This document shows, piece by piece, positions 40,619 through 49,452 of a stretch of 64,000 nt of DNA. Positions within the stretch are counted from its first letter, which is position 1. The number at the start of each line of letters is the position of its first letter. The translations under genes were made by a program, and so were the position numbers. The notes below the pieces were generated by a model. It ran no database searches and had not been told where the DNA came from. It saw nothing but the letters and a program-made list of their open reading frames with translations. Origin of the DNA: Gracilaria domingensis. Taxonomy: Eukaryota > Rhodophyta > Florideophyceae > Gracilariales > Gracilariaceae. The stretch spans positions 1-64,000 of the forward strand of contig VCMS01000148.1 in assembly GCA_022539475.1 (NCBI GenBank), in the 5' to 3' direction.

Positions 40619-43600
40619 ATGGTCGAGCCAGTTTCCGTGGCTGTTACCGTCGCGAGCGCGGCGCCGGCAGCTCTAACATACGTGGAGGGAAAACTCAATG
40701 CCCCCGTTCGGCGCCACGATCTGGCATGCGACAACCGTGAAAGATGTCAACTCGTTCAACAATTGCTTCAAGACCATCTCCAGCTCGTTGAACCGATGAT
40801 CAACGAATCAACCGGAGAACATTTTTCGTCGCACGCACTGCGAACTTGGAAAATTAGGCTACAACAGGCGAGGGACAAGTGCATGCAACTATCTCCAAAC
40901 ACTTTGAACGCTACTCTGTTCAGTCGAGTACAGCGTGCAGGCCAAATCCTCTCGCAGGCAGAGAGCACGGAAAGAGAGTTTGCTGTGTTTGTGGCAGCTG
41001 CAATTGAACAGAGAGAACAAAGAACGACCGTAGATCCTGCTGATGATTATCAAACAGAAGCCAGGTTTCGGAGAGATGGCACTGTCCCGCCCAATCCCTC
41101 TCGCCTCACATTGGACTACAATTCCTCGCATACCTTCGAAGGACAGCTCAAAACGGCTGTCCTGGAGAATTCTGCCCACAGAGTGATGGCGGTTGTAGCT
41201 GCGGGTAGGGGCGGAGTTGGAAAGACCTGTGCGCTTCGGGGCTTGAACAATGTGGATGATGTTCGGTCAAGGTTTCCGGATGGTGTGCAGTTCTTGCAAC
41301 TGGGAAAGGACGCCGGAATAGATGATGTCATCAAGCAGATTGCGAAGATTGTAGAACGAACTGGAAACCGAACTCTGGGGAAGGACATTCGTGGGCAGAA
41401 GCACTTGCAAGGGGCTGTAGATAAGGCCAGAGAGTGGTTTGTAGACCGAAGATGTTTATTTTTGGTTGATGATGTGTGGAAGGCGAATGGTTTCGACCTC
41501 GATACATTTTCGGTGCTTGCTGAGATGGTCAACGAGCACAGCCGTCTTGTCTACACTACAAGAGAGAAAGAGTTTGCGTTGAAAGCTGACAAATCGATAG
41601 AGTTTGCACCGAGAAACGAGAAAGACTCTCGAGCAATGTTTATGAGACACTCCGGTCTGGAGTGTTGCACGATTTCGAAGAAGGCAAACAATGAGGCGTT
41701 GGAAGGGATTTTGGAAGCATGCCGGGGTGTTCCACTGCTGCTCGGCGTTACTGGGTCAGGTGTTCGAGAGTATTTCTCATCATTGAAGGGTGCCAAGGAA
41801 GATGGACTTAGACTCTATCACGAGAAACTGAGGCGAGAACCAGATGCAATCATTGAAGGAGCTTTCGAGGGGTATGGTGTAGTCCGGAACGTTACAAATG
41901 CATCAATCTCGGTGTTGGAACTGCGTTGGGCAGAGAAACCAGAAACGTTTTCTCTATCGATTAGAGAGATGCATCGGTCTCTGTGTGTTCTGCAGAAACA
42001 GCAAGAAGTTCCTGTTTCGATGCTTCGACGGTTGTGGGGTTTGAAAGAAGATATGAAGGCGCTGGAAGTGATGAAAGCGCTACATTCAGTGGCAGTTGTT
42101 GATATCATGATTCCTGAGAACGAGGGGGAACTGAGTTCGGTGCTGCGTGTACATGGTGACATCCTTGAGACGCTCTATGTTGATACAAGGAATACACGGA
42201 AAGGACACATTCGTCGCTTGTTGGACAACTACTGGGCGGGTGATGGGGATTCTGTTAATGCCCGGCACAATATGATTTCTGTGAATGCCCATGAGGGAGA
42301 AAGTGAGAGTTCCGGTCTATTGGTGAAGCTTAAGAAGTTTTGTTGCTGGACGAGCGACAAAAACGAGGAAGAAGAAGGAGATGCCACGGCCAAGATCGCA
42401 TCTGTAAATCATATATTAGAACAAGGAAGAAGAGATTGGTGGAGTGTAGACGATGAGGATGGGTATCTGGATAACAACGTTTGTCGATTACTCAAGGAGG
42501 CAGGAGAAGATGAAGAGTTGGTATGGCTATTGTTGAAGCCTCAATGGATCATGAATCGTCTTACGCAGAGCGGAATAATAGCTGTGGAGAACGACGTTTC
42601 ACAAGGGCAAGCGGTACTCGACCGTTTGGACATGGATCGAAAGCATGAGAAAAAACGTGCGTTGGAAGTAATTGCTATGTCGGCGCGACAGAGTCAAGAG
42701 GCGATTAGGCGAAACCCATGCGAGATATACTTCCAGCTGTATGGACGGCTGATTGGGTATTCGGAGAAGTGTGACACGACGCGAAGGTTCTTGGAGGAAG
42801 TTAGACAGATCGCAGAAAGCACAGGAAGACCATGGCTGAAGGCAAGCAAGGGGTTCCTGACTGCTGCCGAAGGCGGTGTTTTTAAGAAGATACAAGTGGA
42901 TGGAACTGTGTGGGGTATTCGAAAGCATGACCACGAGTTGAGGATTCTAGTGTCGGCAATTGATTATGAGAAGATGCAGATAGTGAATTTTAACCTGATA
43001 CATGGCAGTAGAAGTATTCTTGAAAGAGAGGCCGAAGGGTTTGAGAATGGGGCGTTGTCGAACGATGGACAAATAGTTGTGTACGGGGATGCTGATGGTG
43101 TTGTGAGAAAGTGGGACGCTGTGGGGGATGTGGTGAGTGTTGTTGGATCGAGTTTACATTCGATTGAGTGCATCTGTTTGAGCGAGGATTCGAGATGGGT
43201 TGCATGTGGGCTGAAAGATGTTGGAAAGGTGGTAGTGTGGGATCTGCACAGCAATGGCACCGCTCGTGAACTTGTGAGTGGAAAGGAGCGGAATGTGAGC
43301 TGCGTTGCTATGAGTTTGACGGCTTCGAAGGTTGTTTGTGGGTTTTGGCGAGGTGGGGTTTTCGTATGGGATATGAAAAGTGGGGAAAAGATCTGGGAAG
43401 CACGAGAGGAAATCCAGTTGCCTGTGTTTGGCGTAGCGTTCAGCGAGAAGGGGGACTTGATTGCGTCCGCCTCATGGGACAAGACGATTCGATTGTGGGA
43501 CGCTCAAAACGGGAGCTGCTTGAAGTGTGTTGGGACTGAAGGTTGGGTGACAAGGGTGGCGTTTGCCAAAGCAGATAGAACGATTTTGTGGGGTACAATG

Positions 43601-44596
43601 GGAGGAGACTACGGCGTGTGGGCGTATGAGAGCAGGGGCGACTCGTTGAAAGAAGGTATGAAGGATAACATAGGTCCAGTGTGGTTCGTAGGTGGCCGTG
43701 AAGATGGGTCAGTCGGGTTCTGTGGAGGGCTCGGCGGAAGCGTTCGAGTGTGGGATATGAGGCGCTTGCCGTCGGAGAGCGTCAGCAACGGGGAGGACGC
43801 GCATGAGACGGGTATTTCATGTGTGTGTGTGAGTGCGGACGGGCAGTGGATTGCGTCGGGGTCGGTGGGCGGGACGGTGCGGCTGTGGGATGGCCCCAGC
43901 GGCGCGCTGCTGCCGCAGGTGCTGCGCGCGCACTCGAGGGCGGTGTGCGCGCTTTCGTTCAGCGCGGACGGAGGGCGGCTCGCGTCCGGCGGCGCGGAAA
44001 AAGAGCTGCGCGTGTGGGACGTGCGCAGCGGCGCGGCCGTGTGCGACGCGCTCTTTGCTCACAGCAGTCTGAACTGCGTGGCGCTGTGCGCCGACGGCTC
44101 GCGCGCTGCGTCGGGCGACGATGAGGGCGACGTGCGCGTGTGGGACACGCGCCGCGGCGCACCTGTCGGCGACGCGTGGCGCGCACATCGCGGGGCGGTG
44201 AGGTGCGTGGCCCTGTCGGACGACGGCGCGCGCGTGGCGGCGGGATACGACGACAACGTGTTGGTGGTGTGGGACGTGGCGGCGCGCGTGGCCTCGCACC
44301 GCTTCGCTCTGCGCAAGTGCCCGCTTTTCGTTTCTCTGCGCGGTGCGCACGCGGATGTGATGCTTTCGGGCTGCTCGGCGCATCTGTGCAGCTTGGAGCA
44401 CTCGACGTGCGAGCCGCACCCCGCGCCGCACCAGCTGCCGCTGTGGTGGGCACTGTCACAGAAACTGAAGTTTGACGACTCGCACAACCGAGAGTTGTGG
44501 CTTGGCACAGCCGAAGCCCACTGCAGACGCTATCAGTTCGGCTTCTTTTACGGTTACCTACGCAAACATCTTGAATTCTGTCTTCTATCGCCATAA
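40619..44596 (+). CDS. NLR receptor 2: helical domain - NB-ARC - helical - WD40 propeller
   Basis: 1325 residues from the ATG at 40619. The frame is open 28 codons further upstream, but MVEPVSVAVTVASAAP aligns with the start of NLR 1. Domain order is as in NLR 1. P-loop GRGGVGKT, LFLVDDVW, SRLVYTTRE and GVPLLL are identical. The MHD-like position reads VHG instead of VHD. In NB-ARC the two genes differ at only about two of ~540 bases, whereas the first 160 residues are only ~60% identical and the WD40 blades differ mainly at one recurring loop position. Lacks the 14-residue insertion of NLR 1. Intronless. Followed by the same 3' flank and a decayed WD40 relic. Confidence 0.92.
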   Translation: MVEPVSVAVTVASAAPAALTYVEGKLNAPVRRHDLACDNRERCQLVQQLLQDHLQLVEPMINESTGEHFSSHALRTWKIRLQQARDKCMQLSPNTLNATLFSRVQRAGQILSQAESTEREFAVFVAAAIEQREQRTTVDPADDYQTEARFRRDGTVPPNPSRLTLDYNSSHTFEGQLKTAVLENSAHRVMAVVAAGRGGVGKTCALRGLNNVDDVRSRFPDGVQFLQLGKDAGIDDVIKQIAKIVERTGNRTLGKDIRGQKHLQGAVDKAREWFVDRRCLFLVDDVWKANGFDLDTFSVLAEMVNEHSRLVYTTREKEFALKADKSIEFAPRNEKDSRAMFMRHSGLECCTISKKANNEALEGILEACRGVPLLLGVTGSGVREYFSSLKGAKEDGLRLYHEKLRREPDAIIEGAFEGYGVVRNVTNASISVLELRWAEKPETFSLSIREMHRSLCVLQKQQEVPVSMLRRLWGLKEDMKALEVMKALHSVAVVDIMIPENEGELSSVLRVHGDILETLYVDTRNTRKGHIRRLLDNYWAGDGDSVNARHNMISVNAHEGESESSGLLVKLKKFCCWTSDKNEEEEGDATAKIASVNHILEQGRRDWWSVDDEDGYLDNNVCRLLKEAGEDEELVWLLLKPQWIMNRLTQSGIIAVENDVSQGQAVLDRLDMDRKHEKKRALEVIAMSARQSQEAIRRNPCEIYFQLYGRLIGYSEKCDTTRRFLEEVRQIAESTGRPWLKASKGFLTAAEGGVFKKIQVDGTVWGIRKHDHELRILVSAIDYEKMQIVNFNLIHGSRSILEREAEGFENGALSNDGQIVVYGDADGVVRKWDAVGDVVSVVGSSLHSIECICLSEDSRWVACGLKDVGKVVVWDLHSNGTARELVSGKERNVSCVAMSLTASKVVCGFWRGGVFVWDMKSGEKIWEAREEIQLPVFGVAFSEKGDLIASASWDKTIRLWDAQNGSCLKCVGTEGWVTRVAFAKADRTILWGTMGGDYGVWAYESRGDSLKEGMKDNIGPVWFVGGREDGSVGFCGGLGGSVRVWDMRRLPSESVSNGEDAHETGISCVCVSADGQWIASGSVGGTVRLWDGPSGALLPQVLRAHSRAVCALSFSADGGRLASGGAEKELRVWDVRSGAAVCDALFAHSSLNCVALCADGSRAASGDDEGDVRVWDTRRGAPVGDAWRAHRGAVRCVALSDDGARVAAGYDDNVLVVWDVAARVASHRFALRKCPLFVSLRGAHADVMLSGCSAHLCSLEHSTCEPHPAPHQLPLWWALSQKLKFDDSHNRELWLGTAEAHCRRYQFGFFYGYLRKHLEFCLLSP

Positions 44597-45534
44597 ACGA
44601 CATCCATTCAGTCCACTCAGAGGCCTTCTAGGAATCTGCATGTGACTTTGTGCCTTGTAGTTGGCCGCCTTCCTGCTTTGAGACCGCGTGCAGAAAAGAA
44701 CCGCCTCGTGCAGTGTACCGTGCCTCAGCAGCTTTCTAACAGTCGAAGCACATCATGACCACTGCTATCGCCCTTCTGGGTGAGGTAGCTGCCGAACAAG
44801 TTCGTCATCCAGAGAGCAACCGCAGTAGAGCTGATCAAGATCGACATCATCAATCCGTGATACGGGCCTTGTGAGTAGCATCCTGTAGATTTCCAGCGTC
44901 GTGTAGTAACGCTCGAGTTCTTCGTATCTGTACACAAACTAGAACCTTCTCACCTTCATACGAAAGAGGCAGTTCTCAAGTGAACAGCTGAATATTGCCG
45001 CAACGTGTTCGCGCCGTCGTACGGTGCCATATATTGTGCTACCACTCCGTGCGGAAATGTGAGATGCAGCTTTTCAAAGCGTTGCGGAGAAAGTGCTCTC
45101 ACCTACAACTTGAGAAAGAACACATCTGTAGTGTCAACCAGCTGCAGATCGAGCACACAATCAGTACTTCAACACCTCCAGCCACTTAAGCTGGGCAAGG
45201 ACATGAGCGGCCATAGCTCATCTAGTAGGCACCGTGAGTACATTTTCTACAAAGTCGGTGATACAGTTTCGAGTCTTAGCACGGCCCCTCCCAAGAGATT
45301 GGAAGTAGCTTAGCTAGTATACACGTGCTCGAGCGACAAGATAAATCAACCTTTGCTGCTGAGACTCAACTTTCACTTTTCTACGGCAGGGCCGCATTCG
45401 TGACTGAGAGACTACGACGAAAGATATATGACTTAGACCACGTTCTGGCTCTGGTCAGGAAAGCATTTCAGTGACTTCGCAATACCTGTACTGGTACAGC
45501 TTCAATTCGGTTCATTTTATTGAAAGAGAAAGAC
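44597..45534. other. 3' flank of NLR 2, duplicate of 38502-39419
   Basis: Nearly identical to the flank of NLR 1 apart from scattered substitutions and small indels. No gene supported. Contains the second tRNA-like relic. Confidence 0.65.
45207..45288 (+). pseudogene. tRNA-like relic, copy 2
   Basis: The same tRNA-like sequence as at 39105, with a slightly better B box (GTTTCGAGTC). Both are part of the duplicated 3' flank. Confidence 0.3.
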
Positions 45535-46263
45535 TCGAGATGGGTTGCATCTAGGGGCACTTGCAACGTGCCAACAAGTGAGAGGCAGAACGGTGGCGCC
45601 GCTAGCGAACAGGATAGTGAGAAAGAGCATTAGTTCATTGCGAGGTCTTCGGATGAAACGATGCAAGTTTGGCACGCAAAGCTCGAAACGTGCGGGTGCT
45701 CGGACAAGACTGGAAAGAGGGGAAAGCGTGGTAGGGAGTGACTTGTTGGCGATCTTTCGTTCAGTTGTTTCGGGCGGTGCGCGTGTGCGACGTGCGCGTG
45801 CAGCGGGGACGCGTTGGGGGCGCGCCCCGTGGCCGCGAGACGCACGTGGGCATCGTGGCGCGGTGTTCGCTCTCTCGCGACGCTCGTTGCGCTCGTGCAC
45901 CGCGCCGGGCGCGCGCCGTCGAACACGCGCGGCGCGCGCACACGAAACGCGTGTCGCGCGCGTGGCGCTGTCGAATGACAGCGCGCGCGCGCCGTTTGCA
46001 GCGTGCAGCCGTGACAACGTGTTGCTCGCGAGGCGACGCCCCGGCTCACCTTCCACGCCACATTCCGCGTTTCGCTGCACGTCGCCGGTGTCGATGCGAG
46101 GCTTCGTCGAGCCTTTGACGGCCGTGGCGCCCCCCGCGCCGCATCAGCTGCCTCCCGCGGCGGGCTCGGTCGTGTGCATGGCAGCTGGGCGCCTCGCGTT
46201 GTGGGTTGGCACAGCAGAGCACCCCGCGCCGCCGCTTTCGGTTCGGCTTCTCTCTTGGCACTG
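45535..46263 (+). pseudogene. decayed WD40 tail of an older NLR copy, 2
   Basis: Closely related to 39420-40163, so it was already decayed when the NLR unit duplicated. Remnants of the blade with SRWVAC and of the C-terminal tail can be recognised. Not coding. Confidence 0.75.
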
Positions 46264-46457
46264 AAAGCACGTGGCTTCGATTCTGCCTTGCGCAGCAATG
46301 GCGAGCAACATATATGGCCGTTGTAACAACGAAACCATTCACGCGCGGGGACGCATCTTTGTCCCAGGTAACGATTTGTACATAATAGATGGCACTGCTT
46401 TGTCACGGCGCCACGCAACGTAGCCAAAACTGCACCTTGTTTCCGTGGCGTAAAACA

Positions 46458-47207
46458 TAGATTTTCGAGGAACGAAGAAGTGGATTTATTTGAACGGGAG
46501 TGAGCGGAAGGATGATCTAATCAGCGATGACTTGGAATATCTGCATGCACTGGATTTATCACCGCTTCGCCGCCGTCGCTCGGCGTCGTCGTCTTCGATC
46601 GCGTCTTGCTTCGCTCTCGCATTGCGCGATCGACGGCGACGGATCTCTCTTTTCAATTTCATCTCTCTTTTCAGACGTCCGCTGCACCGCGCGACGCCGG
46701 TCAGGAGCATTATCCTACCGTCCAGACTGATCGCACTGCAGCTTCTATCGCTTTCTGGACGCGATTTGCAGACTGCTAACTATTGTAACTAACCATCTCT
46801 ATTTCTGCCTCGTCTATGCTCTGTGCAACTCGGTACAGGTAACATCGGTAAAGAGATGATCAGGATCCCATAACTTTTTCTTCCATGGTTGGTCTTTCTT
46901 TTGCCCACGTGGTTTTTTTGGCGCTATGGAAGTTTTAACGGTGGTGATCGAATCAATCTTCCCTATGTTTCTTGTACTTTTCGGTGACGATATGTATCAT
47001 TAACGTTGCAATGCATGCAACAGAGCGGCTCAGATCTAACGGATCATCGCTGTTGGGGCGGGAGCAGTGCTGTCCTGGTCGGACACACTGAACGCGCATG
47101 GTCGTGCCGTGCCGTGTAGCAGAGCATGATGGGTCGTGCCCGCTCTGTGTCTCCCACCTTACCAAAACTTAAAGATCTTCCGAGAGCGCTACGATAGTGA
47201 TGAATAA
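46458..47207. other. ~750-bp insertion in the second NLR unit
   Basis: The sequence around 40340 runs on without interruption in unit 1, but in unit 2 its two sides are separated by this stretch. The ends show no clear inverted repeats or target duplication. ORFs inside are short and do not start with ATG. Origin unknown. Confidence 0.5.
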
Positions 47208-47499
47208 TACACAAGTATCACCAACTTCATGATACTAGCTAGAGAGCAAGGCAGTAGCCTTCTACCCTTCCAACTTCACCAAGCGTTCGAGTGTCATTAC
47301 ATTCGTGTTGGCAATCCTCTTATGTCGTCACAGCAATGAGTCAGGCTGCCAACATAACCCGAGTCTACAGCCATGTCATTGACATCTTGTGAGCCTCGAA
47401 GGCTGCCATTGAGATACACAGACAAAAGACCGCCGTCACCGACTCCCTCTCCCGCCACTACCCGCCCATGTTTTACGTTTCCCCAACCTTGACACGGTT
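47208..47499 (+). pseudogene. orphan NLR promoter/leader ending at the lost start codon
   Basis: Matches 40338-40618 before NLR 2 with modest divergence (for example gagtcaggctg(c/t)caac, ttgacatcttgtgagcctcgaag). It ends at ccttgacacgg, where NLR 2 has ccttgacATGg. From 47510 a copia LTR begins, so the body of a third NLR copy is gone. Confidence 0.75.
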
Positions 47500-47509
47500 T
47501 ATAGAAGGT

Positions 47510-47879
47510 TGAGACACTGGCGGGTTGAAGCACACTTTACTGAGGTTTGTCTTGGCAGGCTGGTCTGCGGATGTTTGTGCTTGGCCGTCAAGTCCAAGCG
47601 CAGTCAGCAATTCTAGCCTCTTATATAGGCCTCCAAACATGTAGCCCTCTCCTAAATGCTTAGAGTGCATTCATGCTACGTAATGTAACTCTACTCTTAT
47701 CTAGTACGTGTTTAGTGCACGGTTCTCTCTGGAATAGCGCAGATAATCACACGTTGATAACCAAGCCCAAATGCACAATGCAACCAATGTTATGCATCAC
47801 ATTAAATGCACTTAGCCTTGCATTCTTGTTATGCATCACGTCAAATGCAACCAATACTGCATTATTCATTTGCATTCCA
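47510..47879 (-). repeat. 3' LTR candidate of copia G
   Basis: Runs (on the minus strand) from TGGAATGC to …GTGTCTCA and contains a TATA box (CCTATATAAGAGG, around 47620). Its outer end meets the orphan NLR leader. A partner LTR was not found in the window, so the limits are tentative. Confidence 0.5.
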
Positions 47880-49084
47880 TACTAATTCCTCTCTGCAAAT
47901 CCGCTAACCTCTCGATTGGATCGAACACGAAGCTATGGCTGATGCAAAATCAATCGATATTTTCCCGTCGTGAAGCATGAGCTGCAGACTAAGACTCATT
48001 GAGCTGTCAGTCTTTGTCATAGGGTCACCGTAGTTCGTCTTTCCAGGTGTACATATCATTCGATCCACATTCTTCGTTTCGAACTCGTACCTTATTACAC
48101 TTACATCTCCACGGATCGAGCGATCAGCGGCGTTTTAGCAGGTTGATAGTGTTTCGTGTAGATCTTTTGCGTCCACGACAATTCAAAGTCTGACTCGAAT
48201 TCCCAGCAAAACTTCGTAAGCCTTGGCCAAAACCTTACCTTCGTCTATCGCCTCCCGTGGGTCAGTGTTTCTGCTGATCTAATTGATTTGACAGGTCTTC
48301 GTGACTTATGCGAACAGCATGCGACGACGTGAATTACTGAGTTCTCGGCAAGCTCTCCAAAGAGTAGTCCCGCCACAAATCCTAGTTGTCCGTGGTCCGT
48401 GGTGCGACTTGCGTCTGAGAATACGACCATAGAGACTTCGAATTTTCCACCGACTGGTCTAGTGAATCTTAAAGTAGTTTCCTTCTTCTTCAAGCCCTTC
48501 AAGAGATTTATCTGAGGTACCATGTCTTTAACAGTGGGTGTGGGTCTTTTTTGTTGCAAATAACTTGCTACGAAAGAGCAAAAGGGTGACGCAGCAACGC
48601 CTAACCATCTGATGGAGCTGTTGAGCGAGCGAAATGCGGACAGCTCGATTTTGTTCAGTTGAGATTCCTGTTCCTTTCTCCGAGTGCGGCTGAGAGTGTA
48701 CGCTTCGTATCCATTCAACTTCTCGTCCCCATCGACAGAAATGGTCATGTTCTCTGACTGCGTGATCATGAGTCCGTAGAATTGAATTTGTCCTGGTCCG
48801 TACACGATAGTGCCAAGTTTATAATCGCGTTTGATTTCTTCTATGACAAACGTTAACTTCTTTCTCTTTCCTGCGAAAATTATATCGTCCACAACTTTGA
48901 CCGCAATTATTACAACTATTCCGTTTTCCTTCAAGTAGAAAAGTTGCGAAACATAAACAAGCTGCTTGCATCCAAAACTCTGCAAAACGCCGTTACTCAG
49001 CTCCTGCCACTTTGCTCCCGCGTTCGCTAGTCCGTAGGCTGCAGAAAGTAATAACCAATAATGCTTGTAACGTGTTCTGCATTC

Positions 49085-49452
49085 TGATGATTTCTACTCA
49101 CCATCGCTGTAGCGTTGGATGTGCAAATGTGCGCAAATGCGTACTGTATGACATCGCATGCATACACGCAATGCTATATCGTAAGATCTATCAACTGTCT
49201 CTCGTAATCTACGCTGTAGAACGTCTTGCTCTCAACGCCACACAGAGTGATAGTATAGATGATCAGTTTAGTAATCTCGTTGATGCAAAGAACAATTTGC
49301 TTGGCGAGGGGCAATCATGAAAGCCTCCCAATCTCGGGAGGCAACCCACATCGGAGGAAAACAACCGGTGGGGTGTGCCCTCTCTTGCTCTCGTTGAGGG
49401 CGAAGCCGTAGCCGCGACCGCGTTGTGCAAGCAGGCCCGACACAAATCAACA
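49085..49452 (+). repeat. 5' LTR of element E
   Basis: 368 bp, matching 54142-54509 with about four mismatches. It contains an apparent short ORF that also occurs in the other LTR and is not a gene. Confidence 0.93.

Noticed and set aside
49012-49320. small ORF repeated identically at 54144-54377
   Set aside because: It lies in the LTRs of element E, so the repetition reflects LTR identity rather than a gene family.
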